Assembly (NCBI RefSeq): GCF_016862555.1
Contig: NZ_BONE01000033.1
Location: forward strand, 26,821 to 90,820
Length of the DNA stretch: 64,000 nucleotides
Origin: Asanoa siamensis
GTDB lineage: Bacteria > Actinomycetota > Actinomycetes > Mycobacteriales > Micromonosporaceae
Direction: 5' to 3'
This document shows positions 34,593 to 41,972 of the stretch, one piece after another. The notes beneath the pieces were generated by a model that made no database searches, was not told where the DNA came from, and saw only the letters and a program-made list of their open reading frames with translations. Positions within the stretch are counted from its first letter, which is position 1; the number at the start of each line of letters is the position of its first letter. The translations under genes and the position numbers were made by a program.

Positions 34593-35563
34593 CGGTCGAG
34601 CCCGGCGGCGACGATCTCGGCTGCCTCGACGCTACGCACGGACGGGTCCATCGAGGACCCTGGCACGGTGACGAACCGGTCGTGCATCACCGCGTCCAGT
34701 TTGGACGTGACCGGGTTCTGCTTGAGGAACTCGATCTTCGACCGGGCGCTGTCGCCGTCGCCGCCGCGCGTCAGGTCGGCGAGCACGATGACGTCGGGGT
34801 CGCGCTCCGCGATCTCCTCCCAGTTGCCGGCGGGCCACCTCTGGGTGGCGTCGGTGAACGCGTTGCGAGCGCCGAGCAGGGTGCTGACCGCGTCGGGGAC
34901 GCCGCCGTGGCCGGCCACGTAGGGCGTGCTCGTGCCGGAGTAGTACCAGAGCAGGCTGCGCGCCGGCGCGGCGTTCCGGGCCGCGTCGAGGCGGCCGCGC
35001 TGCTCACCGACGAGCCGCTCCCCCTGCTCGGCCACGTCGAAGACCGAGGCGATGTCGCGGATCTCCCCGAACAGCCCGTCGAAGCTGAACACCGGCTCCG
35101 CGTCCTGCTCACACGCGAACCGGGAGAGGTACGCGGGCACGCCGAGCGCGGCCAGGTCTTTCCGCGGCCCGGCGGCGTCCGGCGCGTACGCGGAGGTGTA
35201 GGTCGAGTAGACGAAGTCGGGGTTGGCCGCCCGCACCGCTTCGCGCGAGGGGTAGAGCTTGGCGAGCACGGGCACCTTCGCGTACGCGGGGCGCAGCGCC
35301 GGCAGGACGGGGTCGGTCTGGTAGCTGGTGCCGACCATCCGGTCGCCGAGCCCGAGGCTGAGCATGATCTCGGTGGCGTTCTGCTCCATGGTGATCGCCC
35401 GCTTGGGCGGCGTGCCGATGGTGAGCGGGAGCCCACAGTTGGTCAGCCGCACGGGATCCGCGGCGGCGGTCGGGGTGGCGTCGGCGGCGCCGCTGGAACA
35501 ACCGGCGACCACCAGGCCGGCCATCAAGATGGAAACGGTTTTCAGTTTCATGTTGGCGGACAC
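34589..35563 (-). CDS. ABC importer substrate-binding lipoprotein (FecB/BtuF type)
   Basis: 324 residues. The signal peptide ends ILMAGLVVAGC with a lipidated Cys. The class III binding-protein fold follows: PKRAITMEQNATEIMLSLGLGDRMVGTSYQ, PDFVYSTYTSAYA, and DPDVIVLADLTRGGDG. Start is GTG 35563 or, with a more usual signal peptide, ATG 35551. The pattern resembles the group proposed to bind F420-0 in actinobacteria, but siderophore, cobalamin or haem uptake remain possible. First gene of a four-gene operon: binding protein, methyltransferase, permease, ATPase. No iron box is obvious in the upstream 106 bp. Confidence 0.85.
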   Translation of the reverse strand: MSANMKLKTVSILMAGLVVAGCSSGAADATPTAAADPVRLTNCGLPLTIGTPPKRAITMEQNATEIMLSLGLGDRMVGTSYQTDPVLPALRPAYAKVPVLAKLYPSREAVRAANPDFVYSTYTSAYAPDAAGPRKDLAALGVPAYLSRFACEQDAEPVFSFDGLFGEIRDIASVFDVAEQGERLVGEQRGRLDAARNAAPARSLLWYYSGTSTPYVAGHGGVPDAVSTLLGARNAFTDATQRWPAGNWEEIAERDPDVIVLADLTRGGDGDSARSKIEFLKQNPVTSKLDAVMHDRFVTVPGSSMDPSVRSVEAAEIVAAGLDR

Positions 35564-35669
35564 TAGCAGCGGCCGGCGACCGTGTCATCCGTGAGTGAGA
35601 TGCCCGACCTCCCACCCGACCAGCACCTCTTCGACGCGGGGGCGCACGGGCGGCGCCGGCACCAGAGGT

Positions 35670-36509
35670 CTAGAACAGGGTCAACGGCTCCACCGGTACG
35701 GGTTCCGGCAGCGGTCGCAAACCCGGCAGCTTGGCGCGGACCTCGTCGTGGAAGCGGCGCGCCAGCGCCGGGGCGTCGGCGTTGTCGGGGGTGTGGACGA
35801 AGATCGTGGGCGAGCGGCCCTCGCGCAGCCAGCCGGCGGTGATCTCCACCCAGCGCTGCCAGCCGTCGACCGTCTCGGTCGTGGCGTCGCGGCCCAGGTA
35901 GCGGACGATCGGGAACTCCGTCAGCGCCCGCGTGCGCAGCGGCATCCGCGGCTTCTTCGTCCACGCCTCGCGTTCGGCCGCGCTCGTCGGCGGTCGCGCG
36001 AAGAACGCCGTCGTGTCGAACGGGACCCACTCCGCGCCGCCGAGCGCCGTCTCGAGCGCGGCGGCGGCCCGGCGGTCGGTGAAGAAGGCCGGGTGGCGCA
36101 CCTCCACCGCGTACCGGTAGGTGGCCGGCATCGTCCGCAGGAAGTCCGCGAGCGCGCCCAGGTCGGCGGGCGTGAACGACCCCGGAAGCTGGATCCAGAG
36201 CGCGTGCGCGCGCGAGCCGAGCGGCTCGATCGCGTGCAGGAACCGGCGCAGCGGCTCGTCGGTGCCCACGAGGCGCCGCTCGTGTGTGATCTCCCTCGGC
36301 AGCTTCACCACGAACCGGAAGTCGGGCGCGGTCTGCGCCGCCCACGTCGCCACGGTCTCGCGCGCCGGCGTCGCGTAGAAGGTCGTGTTGCCCTCGACCG
36401 CGTCGCACCACCCGGCGTAGTGCCGCAGCCGCTCGGGCGACCGGTCCGGCAGGAAGCGTCCGTACCAGGACTTGAGCGTCCACATCGCGCAACCCACCTG
36501 AAGCCGCAT
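35670..36509 (-). CDS. DUF72 (YecE-like) protein
   Basis: 279 residues matching the DUF72 family: MRLQVGCAMWTLKSWYGRFLPDRSPERLRHYA, DAVEGNTTFYATPARETVATWA, FRFVVKLPREITHERRL, and a TIM-barrel-like VHTPDNADAPALARRFHDEV near the end. Function unknown in bacteria, with structural similarity to sugar-phosphate barrels. It seems monocistronic; the short GntR gene is 14 bp upstream on the same strand and may share the transcript. Confidence 0.88.
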   Translation of the reverse strand: MRLQVGCAMWTLKSWYGRFLPDRSPERLRHYAGWCDAVEGNTTFYATPARETVATWAAQTAPDFRFVVKLPREITHERRLVGTDEPLRRFLHAIEPLGSRAHALWIQLPGSFTPADLGALADFLRTMPATYRYAVEVRHPAFFTDRRAAAALETALGGAEWVPFDTTAFFARPPTSAAEREAWTKKPRMPLRTRALTEFPIVRYLGRDATTETVDGWQRWVEITAGWLREGRSPTIFVHTPDNADAPALARRFHDEVRAKLPGLRPLPEPVPVEPLTLF

Positions 36510-36522
36510 GGCCCCACGGTAG

Positions 36523-36771
36523 TCATCCGCCGACGGCCGGCAGGTGGCGCTTCGGGTCGGCGGTGACGTAGACCGCGCGGCCCTGCTGGCCGACGACCAG
36601 CCCCTGCGTGCGCAGCACGATCATCGCGCTGCCGATGGTCTGGCGGCTGACCTGGTAGCTCTCGCACAGCTCGCGGCTGGTGGGCAGCGCGGCACCGGGA
36701 GCTAGGCGACCCGTGGAGATCTGCCGGCGGATGTCGTCGACGATGTCCAGGTAGCTCGGCCGGTTGCCCAT
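36523..36771 (-). CDS. Short GntR-family winged-helix regulator
   Basis: 82 residues consisting almost only of the GntR DNA-binding domain: PSYLDIVDDIRRQISTGRLAPGAALPTSRELCESYQVSRQTIGSAMIVLRTQGLVVGQQGRAVYV. Effector-binding domain absent. Such stand-alone wHTH proteins are common in actinomycetes. Upstream (36780-36825) is an AT-rich patch (gttacaatggctactattac) that probably holds the promoter and operator. Confidence 0.88.
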   Translation of the reverse strand: MGNRPSYLDIVDDIRRQISTGRLAPGAALPTSRELCESYQVSRQTIGSAMIVLRTQGLVVGQQGRAVYVTADPKRHLPAVGG

Positions 36772-36847
36772 CGCAGCCCTCCCATCACGGGTTACAATGG
36801 CTACTATTACGGCAAGGGTACGCGGACGTCAAGGCCACGTTCGCGGC

Positions 36848-37156
36848 CTAGGTGACGGGCAGGTTCACCCGGCGGCCGACGCCCAACTCGGGCGCCTCGT
36901 CGTGGGAGATGACCGCGAACGCTCCCCGTGGCACGCGGGGCAGGGCGACCGCGCGGGCCGCGACCTCCAGCAGCACCTCCTCGGTGCCGCCGGTGGCGAA
37001 GAAGACGTAGACGTCGCCGACCTGCTCGCCGTCATCGTACTCGTGGTCCTCCTCCGCCAGGAAGTCCTCGATGTCGTTGATCCACGGGTACGGATAATCG
37101 CGCTCGCTGACGCCCGGTGCCGGCAGCATCGGCACGTGTATCTCCACCACGATCAT
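36848..37156 (-). CDS. Hypothetical protein, second of a coupled pair
   Basis: 102 residues from ATG 37156: MIVVEIHVPMLPAPGVSERDYPYPWINDIEDFLAEEDHEYDDGEQVGDVYVFFATGGTEEVLLEVAARAVALPRVPRGAFAVI. A compact alpha/beta protein with an acidic centre and alternating beta strands. Family not recognised. It overlaps the gene at 37153 by 4 nt, so both are made together. Confidence 0.65.
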   Translation of the reverse strand: MIVVEIHVPMLPAPGVSERDYPYPWINDIEDFLAEEDHEYDDGEQVGDVYVFFATGGTEEVLLEVAARAVALPRVPRGAFAVISHDEAPELGVGRRVNLPVT

Positions 37157-37602
37157 GTGTCGTACTCCCCGCTGTCCCATGGTGGGCAGAAAGCCATGTA
37201 GTCGCCCGGCTCCAGGATGACCCACCAGTCGTCGCCGTCGTCCTCGGGTGGTTCCGGGATCAGGCCGAACGTCGTGCCGAACCGGTCGACCGAGAACGGC
37301 TCCACCTCGATGCGGGTGAAGGTGACGTCGCCGAGCGAGGCGAGCCGGCCCTCGTACGTCGCCCGCGCCGCCACCTGGTCCAGCCGCGCCCGCGGCCCCA
37401 GCGCGTCGATCCGCGCCTCCAGGAACCTGCCCGAACCCTCGAACAGGAACAGCGCGACGAACTCCTGCCCCTCGTCGTCGTCCCCGGCGGGCTCGAACGG
37501 CGTGGTCAGGAAGAACTGCCGGCCGTCGGCCGTGCGGCCGACGTGCTCCGCGTGGTGGTCGTCGTGGTCGATGGCGATGCGGGTGGGTGGCCCGGCGGTC
37601 AT
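37153..37602 (-). CDS. Hypothetical protein, first of a coupled pair
   Basis: 149 residues from ATG 37602 (an ATG five codons upstream is also possible). Segments ADGRQFFLTTPFEPAG, EFVALFLFEGSGRFLEARIDALG and WWVILEPGDYMAFCPPWDSGEYDT alternate hydrophobic and acidic residues. No membrane helix or known motif. Its pairing with the downstream unknown gene suggests a two-component protein complex, possibly an immunity or stress pair; this is speculative. Confidence 0.65.
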   Translation of the reverse strand: MTAGPPTRIAIDHDDHHAEHVGRTADGRQFFLTTPFEPAGDDDEGQEFVALFLFEGSGRFLEARIDALGPRARLDQVAARATYEGRLASLGDVTFTRIEVEPFSVDRFGTTFGLIPEPPEDDGDDWWVILEPGDYMAFCPPWDSGEYDT

Positions 37603-37666
37603 CGCACCATCATCCACGGCCCGGTCCGGCGGCGGAGATCCGGGAACGATCTCCGCCGCCGCTCGC

Positions 37667-38917
37667 TCACAAGGCCGTGCAGGCAGGGCTCAACGCCGGT
37701 GCGGCGCCGTTGGCCTGGAAGCCGAACTCCGTCGCGGCGCCCGGGCCGAGGCGGCCGTTGTAACTCGCGTTCGTCACCTGCGTCGCGCTGCCCGACCCGC
37801 TGAACTGGCCGCTCCACGAGTTGACGACCGTGGTCCCGGCCGGTAGCGCCAGGCCGACCCGCCACCCGTTGACACCGCCGCTGCCGGCGGTGACGCGCAC
37901 CGCGGCCACGTACCCGCCGCTCCAGGAACTCGTCACCCGGAACGCGGCCGTGCAGCCGCCCGGGCCCGGTGGCGGGGTGGTCGGGTTCGCCGTCGGTGAG
38001 GTGGTCGGGCCGCCGGTGTTCAGGCCGAAGAACGCGATCGCCGCCGACGCCTGCACCGGCAGGTTGTGCGGGGTGTTGGCCATGCTGATCGCCTCCACCT
38101 GACCCGACCCGTACCGCGTGCGGGTCCAGCCCGACTGCGGGCTGTCGGTCGACGTCGGGGTCTGGCTGATGCCGTGGACGTTGGTCCACTGCTTGATCGC
38201 CTCGCCGAAGTTCACGTACGACAGGATCTCGTCGTTGGTCCCGTGCCAGAGCTGCATCCGCGGTCGGGTGCCGGTGAAGCCGGGGTACGCGTTGCGGACC
38301 AGATCGCCCCACTGTTGCGGCGTGCGGGTGAGCTGACCCTGCGCGCACTGACTGTTCCACTTGGACGGACCCGCGAAACAGCCGAAGGGTACGCCCGCGA
38401 AGGCGGCGCCGGCCCGGAAGACGTCCGGGTACGCGCCGAGCAGGACGTTGGTCATCATCGCGCCGGAGGAGACACCGGTGACGAACGTCCGGGCGGGGTC
38501 GGCGTTGTAGGTCTGCTGCACGTACCGCGTCATCGAGACGATGCTCAGCGAGTCGCCGCCGCCGTTGTGCGTGAGGGTCGCCGAGGAGGCGACGTCGAAG
38601 CAGCCGTCACTCGCGGTCACCGACGGGTAGACGACGATGTAGCCGTGCTGGTCGGCCAGGCGGGCGAAGTCGGTGCCGCTGTAGAACGCGGGCCCGCTGC
38701 CGGTGCAGTAGTGCACCGCGACGAGCAGGCCGGGCCGGGCGGCGACGCGGTCGGGCACGTAGAGATACATCCGCAGGTTGCCCGGGTTGGCGCCGAAGTT
38801 CGTGACCTCGGTCAGCGTCGCGGCCTTGGCGGGGGAAGCCACGAGCAGCGTGGCCGCGACGACGGTGGCGGCCAACGTGATCCAGAGGGCGTGCACTGCC
38901 TTGGGGAGAAGCCTCAT
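37667..38917 (-). CDS. Secreted PHB-depolymerase-like esterase (CE1) with CBM2
   Basis: 416 residues. A Sec signal peptide (about 1-32, ending AKAA) leads into an alpha/beta esterase domain of the LpqC/CE1 group: GNPGNLRMYLYVPDRV, LLVAVHYCTGSGPAFYSGTDF, nucleophile GVSSGAMMTNVLLGAYPD, WHGTNDEILSYVNF (acid) and ANTPHNLPVQ (His). After a Thr/Pro linker comes a C-terminal family 2 carbohydrate-binding module (CTAAFRVTSSWSGGYVAAVRVTA...WSGQF...FQANG). It probably deacetylates or de-feruloylates xylan. ATG 38917 gives the normal signal peptide. Confidence 0.9.
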   Translation of the reverse strand: MRLLPKAVHALWITLAATVVAATLLVASPAKAATLTEVTNFGANPGNLRMYLYVPDRVAARPGLLVAVHYCTGSGPAFYSGTDFARLADQHGYIVVYPSVTASDGCFDVASSATLTHNGGGDSLSIVSMTRYVQQTYNADPARTFVTGVSSGAMMTNVLLGAYPDVFRAGAAFAGVPFGCFAGPSKWNSQCAQGQLTRTPQQWGDLVRNAYPGFTGTRPRMQLWHGTNDEILSYVNFGEAIKQWTNVHGISQTPTSTDSPQSGWTRTRYGSGQVEAISMANTPHNLPVQASAAIAFFGLNTGGPTTSPTANPTTPPPGPGGCTAAFRVTSSWSGGYVAAVRVTAGSGGVNGWRVGLALPAGTTVVNSWSGQFSGSGSATQVTNASYNGRLGPGAATEFGFQANGAAPALSPACTAL

Positions 38918-39021
38918 GTCGCTCCTGATGCCGGATGCGCGGGCGCACCCGCGCGCAACAGCACTGCCGTTGCCCTCGGCAGAGGATTGATTCGGCTCCC
39001 GACCCGCAGGGTAGGCGCGGC

Positions 39022-39069
39022 GCCGGCCGGCGGGCACGTGTTTTCGAAACCCGTGCCCGCCCGGCCGGC
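39022..39069 (-). terminator. Strong hairpin downstream of wrbA
   Basis: A 17-bp stem with one bulged C (39022-39038 pairing with 39052-39069) and a loop containing TTTTCGAAA. It directly follows the wrbA stop at 39080 on the minus strand and lies in the 162-bp gap before the esterase gene. The U-rich tail is poor, as usual in actinobacteria. Confidence 0.6.
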
Positions 39070-39079
39070 GGCGGTGCGG

Positions 39080-39697
39080 TCAGGCCGCGAGGCCGCGCTT
39101 CAGGGCGCCCGCGATGCGCACGACCCGCTCGGCCTGGTGCCGCGCGGCGTTGCGGGTCTCGTCGCCGACCGGGTTGGTGCCGTTGGCGGTGAAGTGCGAC
39201 GTCCCGTACGGGTTGCCGTCGACGAACTTGACCGCGTCGGTGTAGCCCGGCGCCACCACGATGCCGCCGAAGTGGTGGATCGTGTTGTAGAGCGCGATCA
39301 GCGTCGACTCGTGGCCGCCGCGCTGGGTGGCGGTCGAGGTGAAGCCGCTGTAGACCTTGTCGGCCAGCTTGCCCTGCGCCCACAGCGGCGACAGGGTGTC
39401 GATGAACTGCTTGAGCTGGGCCGCGACGTTGCCGTAGCGGGTCGGCGAGCCGAAGATCACCGCGTCGGCCCAGTCGACGTCGTCCAGGGTCGGCGCGGGG
39501 ACGTCGGCGGTCGCGGCGTGGTGCGCGGCCCAGGCCGGGTTGGAGTCGATGGCCGACTGCGGCGCGAGCTCCTCGGCCTTGCGGACCCGGACCTCGGCGC
39601 CGGCCTTCTCGGCGGCCGCGGCGATCTCGTTGGCGATCTCGGAGCCGGTGCCGGTCGACGAGTAGTAGATGACGGCGAGCTTGACGGGTTCAGACAT
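39080..39697 (-). CDS. wrbA: NAD(P)H:quinone oxidoreductase WrbA
   Basis: Flavodoxin-like two-electron quinone reductase of 205 residues. The FMN phosphate loop is YYSSTGTGSEIANEIAAAAEKAG, followed by DAVIFGSPTRYGNVAAQLKQFIDTL and VFTSTATQRGGHESTL-type sequence (SGFTSTATQRGGHEST), and GTSHFTANGTNPVGDETRNAARHQAERV at the end. ATG 39697 is chosen as the family start. Protects against quinone and electrophile stress by avoiding semiquinones. Controlled by the divergent-site MarR regulator, judged from a shared operator. Confidence 0.93.
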   Translation of the reverse strand: MSEPVKLAVIYYSSTGTGSEIANEIAAAAEKAGAEVRVRKAEELAPQSAIDSNPAWAAHHAATADVPAPTLDDVDWADAVIFGSPTRYGNVAAQLKQFIDTLSPLWAQGKLADKVYSGFTSTATQRGGHESTLIALYNTIHHFGGIVVAPGYTDAVKFVDGNPYGTSHFTANGTNPVGDETRNAARHQAERVVRIAGALKRGLAA

Positions 39698-39746
39698 GGG
39701 GGTTCGTTCCTTACTCGGGGAGGTCGAGTACCCCACGCTAGCCAGC

Positions 39747-39768
39747 TCAGGGTGATGCGTCACCCTGA
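39747..39768. promoter_or_regulatory. MarR operator in the wrbA promoter
   Basis: TCAGGGTGA-TGCG-TCACCCTGA: perfect 9-bp arms with a 4-nt centre. The core GGGTGAYGCRTCAC is repeated upstream of the marR-type gene (40301-40328). It lies about 50 bp upstream of the wrbA start, where a repressor would block transcription. Confidence 0.8.
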
Positions 39769-39816
39769 CGAAGGGCGGACGTGCCTCACCTCACCGAATC
39801 GGCGGGCGGGGCGGCG

Positions 39817-40284
39817 TCAGTCGGGGTCGCGGTCGGCGATGTTCTCGAGCACGGCTGCGGACAGAGTGGCCAGCGTGTCGACCTGGCGCGGGCTCAGGGC
39901 GTCGAAGAACAGCCGGCGGACCGTGGCCGCGTGCCCCGGTGCGGCCTTGAGGATCGCCGCGTAGCCCTCGGTGGTCATCGCCACGACCTGCCCGCGCGAG
40001 TCGTCGGCGCTGGTCTCGCGCTGGACCAGGCCGCGCGCGGCCATCCGCGAGATCTGGTGGGTGAGCCGGGTCTTCTCCCAGCGCAGCGCCTCGCGCAGCT
40101 CGAAGACGCGCAGGCACCGGTCGGTGGCGTCCGACAGGGTCGCGAGGACCGCGTAGTCGGCGTAGGAGAGGCCGGAGTCGTGCACGAGCTGCCGGTTGAG
40201 CCGGCGCCGCAGGTCTTCCTGCATGGTCAGGAAGCCGCGCCAGGCGCTCAGCTCGCGCTCGGTCAGCCAGTCGGGCTCCGCCAT
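39817..40284 (-). CDS. MarR-family transcriptional regulator
   Basis: 155 residues. The winged helix-turn-helix lies in the middle: LSYADYAVLATLSDATDRCLRVFELREALRWEKTRLTHQISRMAARGLVQRETSADDSRGQVVAMTTEGYAAI, with the conserved DxRG wing tip as DSRG. ATG 40284 is preferred over two ATGs within the operator further upstream. Probably a repressor sensing phenolics or quinones, acting on itself and wrbA (same strand, 120 bp downstream). Confidence 0.92.
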   Translation of the reverse strand: MAEPDWLTERELSAWRGFLTMQEDLRRRLNRQLVHDSGLSYADYAVLATLSDATDRCLRVFELREALRWEKTRLTHQISRMAARGLVQRETSADDSRGQVVAMTTEGYAAILKAAPGHAATVRRLFFDALSPRQVDTLATLSAAVLENIADRDPD

Positions 40285-40300
40285 GCCGCCGACTCTACCT

Positions 40301-40328
40301 CGTGAAGGGTGACGCATCACTCTTCACG
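40301..40328. promoter_or_regulatory. MarR operator upstream of the marR-type gene
   Basis: CGTGAAGGGTGA-CGCA-TCACTCTTCACG: 12-nt arms with one mismatch around a 4-nt centre. The core GGGTGACGCATCAC is the same as in the wrbA operator. It lies 17 bp before the start codon, indicating autorepression. Confidence 0.8.
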
Positions 40329-40351
40329 AGGCTACGAGCCAGCCGTGGTGC

Positions 40352-41203
40352 TCAGGCCTGGCCGACGCGTTGGCGTTGGCGGCCCAGGCCGTCGATCTCG
40401 AGTTCCATCACGTCGCCGGGCGTCAGGTACGGGAAGCGGCCCGAGAGGGCCACGCCCTCCGGGGTGCCCGTGTTGAGCAGGTCGCCGGGCTCCAGGACCG
40501 TCACCTGGCTCAGCTGGTAGATCAGCTCGGCCACCGCGAAGATCATGTCTGCCGTGGACGAGTCCTGGCGCGGCTCGCCGTTGACCCAGGAGCGCAGCCG
40601 CAGCGCCTGCGGGTCGACCACCGCGTCAGCGGTGACCAGCCACGGGCCGAGCGGGTTGAAGGTCTCGCAGCTCTTGCCCTTCGACCACTGACCGCCGCTC
40701 TGCTTGATCTGGAAGTCGCGTTCCGACACGTCGTTGGCGATCGCGTAGCCGGCCACGTGCGCGAGCGCCTCCGCGGGCGACGACAGGTAGCGGGCGCGGC
40801 GGCCGATGACGACCGCCAGCTCGACCTCCCAGTCGGTCTGCTTCGAGCCGCGCGGGACCAGGACCTCGTCGTCGGGGCCGACGAGCGTGTTCGGGGCCTT
40901 GTAGAACATCACCGGCTGCTCCGGCGGGTTCGCGCCCGACTCCGCGGCGTGGGCCGCGTAGTTCATGCCGATGCAGAGCACCACGCTGGGCCGGGCGATC
41001 GGGGCGCCCACCCGCTGGCCGGTGACGTCCACGGCCGGCAGGGAGCCGGCGGCGTGGGCCGCGCGTACCCGCTCGATGCCGTCCCCGGCGAAGAACGCCG
41101 GGTCGATGTCCGCGGTGACGCCGGTCAGGTCGAAATGCTGACCCGAGCTGTCGAGCAGGACGGGACGCTCGGCGCCGGCCGGGCCGATCCGCATCAGTCG
41201 CAT
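40352..41203 (-). CDS. Fumarylacetoacetate hydrolase-family protein
   Basis: 283 residues with an N-terminal small domain and the FAH catalytic domain from about residue 75: VVLCIGMNYAAHAAESG, PVMFYKAPNTLVGPDD, TDWEVELAVVIGRRARYL (metal-binding Glu pair), GYAIANDVSERDFQIKQSGGQWSKGKSCETFNPLGPWLV and LLNTGTPEGVALSG. Enzymes of this subgroup hydrolyse or decarboxylate acylpyruvates or 2-keto-3-deoxy sugar acids such as 2,4-didehydro-3-deoxy-L-rhamnonate. The adjacent dha operon may hint at sugar-acid metabolism but is not proof. Confidence 0.9.
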   Translation of the reverse strand: MRLMRIGPAGAERPVLLDSSGQHFDLTGVTADIDPAFFAGDGIERVRAAHAAGSLPAVDVTGQRVGAPIARPSVVLCIGMNYAAHAAESGANPPEQPVMFYKAPNTLVGPDDEVLVPRGSKQTDWEVELAVVIGRRARYLSSPAEALAHVAGYAIANDVSERDFQIKQSGGQWSKGKSCETFNPLGPWLVTADAVVDPQALRLRSWVNGEPRQDSSTADMIFAVAELIYQLSQVTVLEPGDLLNTGTPEGVALSGRFPYLTPGDVMELEIDGLGRQRQRVGQA

Positions 41204-41221
41204 GCCGCTTCTCCTTCGCTC

Positions 41222-41246
41222 ACGGCGGCGAGGGGGAAGCCGCCGT
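41222..41246 (-). terminator. Hairpin downstream of the dha operon
   Basis: ACGGCGGC (41222-41229), loop GAGGGGGAA, GCCGCCGT (41239-41246): 8-bp perfect stem in the 96-bp gap between the HPr-like gene stop and the FAH gene start on the minus strand. Likely a terminator of the dha transcript; no U-run. Confidence 0.4.
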
Positions 41247-41299
41247 CGCCCGACCGTACCCGGGCAGGCGGAAGCGGGCGGAGGCAGGCGGCGGGAGGT

Positions 41300-41587
41300 T
41301 CAGCCCTCGGCGGCGGTGAGGATGCCGGCGGCCTCGTCGGCGACCGCGTCCGCGTCGGGGCCGGTCACGGTCACCGTGACCTCGGTGCCGGCCACCGCGC
41401 CCATCGCCATCACGGCCAGCACGCCGCGGGCGTTGGCCTTCTTCTCCCCCGCGACGAGCTGGATGGTGGTCTCCTTGTGCCGGCCGGCGAGCCGGGCGAG
41501 CTGGCCGGCGGGTCGGGCGTGCAGCGCCTTCGGCAGCACGACCACCCGCTCCGCCAACGCGTCGGAGTCCTCAGAACTTTGCGGCAT
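41300..41587 (-). CDS. HPr-type phosphocarrier
   Basis: 95 residues with the HPr active-site loop VVVLPKALHARPAGQLARLAG (the phosphorylated His is in ALHARPA), then the typical GVLAVMAMGAVAGTEVTVTVTGPDADAVADEAAGIL. ATG 41587 lies inside the dhaM gene, overlapping by 17 nt. Within this operon it would pass phosphate from EI to DhaM, making a dedicated phosphorelay. Confidence 0.9.
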   Translation of the reverse strand: MPQSSEDSDALAERVVVLPKALHARPAGQLARLAGRHKETTIQLVAGEKKANARGVLAVMAMGAVAGTEVTVTVTGPDADAVADEAAGILTAAEG

Positions 41588-41972
41588 CGCGCGCCTCCTC
41601 GGCGGCGGCGATGACCGCGTCCAGGTCGGCGCCGCTGCCGGCGGCCACCGCCGCGGCGACCGCACCCTCCACGAACGGCGCGTCCACGAGCCGGGCGGTG
41701 GTCTCGCCGGCCAGGTCCGCGAGCACGGAACGGGCGCTGAGCACGGCGCTGCCCAGGTCGGGGATGAGCACGACGCCCGAGCCGGCGTCGGCGTCCTCGA
41801 TCGCGGCCTCGATCTTGTCGGTGCTGGTGCCCAGCCCACCGTCCTCGGTGCCGCCGGCCGGCACCACGGTCGCGCCCCCGGAGATCTGCTGGACCAGCTC
41901 CGCGGCCCCTTCGGCGAGCGCCGAGCTGTGCGAGATCAGCACGATGCCCACCAGTCCGATGCCTTCCGTCAT
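41571..41972 (-). CDS. dhaM: PTS-dependent dihydroxyacetone kinase, phosphotransferase subunit DhaM
   Basis: 133 residues of EIIA-mannose fold. The phosphorylated His is in GIVLISHSSALAEGAAELV (about residue 15), and GGTEDGGLGTSTDKIEAAI and VVLIPDLGSAVLSA are typical for DhaM. Here HPr and EI are separate proteins, unlike E. coli DhaM where they are fused. It regenerates ATP from ADP bound to DhaL. Start ATG 41972 overlaps the EI stop by 4 nt. Confidence 0.92.
   Translation of the reverse strand: MTEGIGLVGIVLISHSSALAEGAAELVQQISGGATVVPAGGTEDGGLGTSTDKIEAAIEDADAGSGVVLIPDLGSAVLSARSVLADLAGETTARLVDAPFVEGAVAAAVAAGSGADLDAVIAAAEEARDAAKF

Noticed and set aside
35582..35842. Plus-strand frame starting GTGTCATCCGTGAGTGAG opposite the DUF72 gene
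   Set aside because: Beyond the intergenic part it is antisense of the DUF72 gene; codon bias is poor and there is no matching family.
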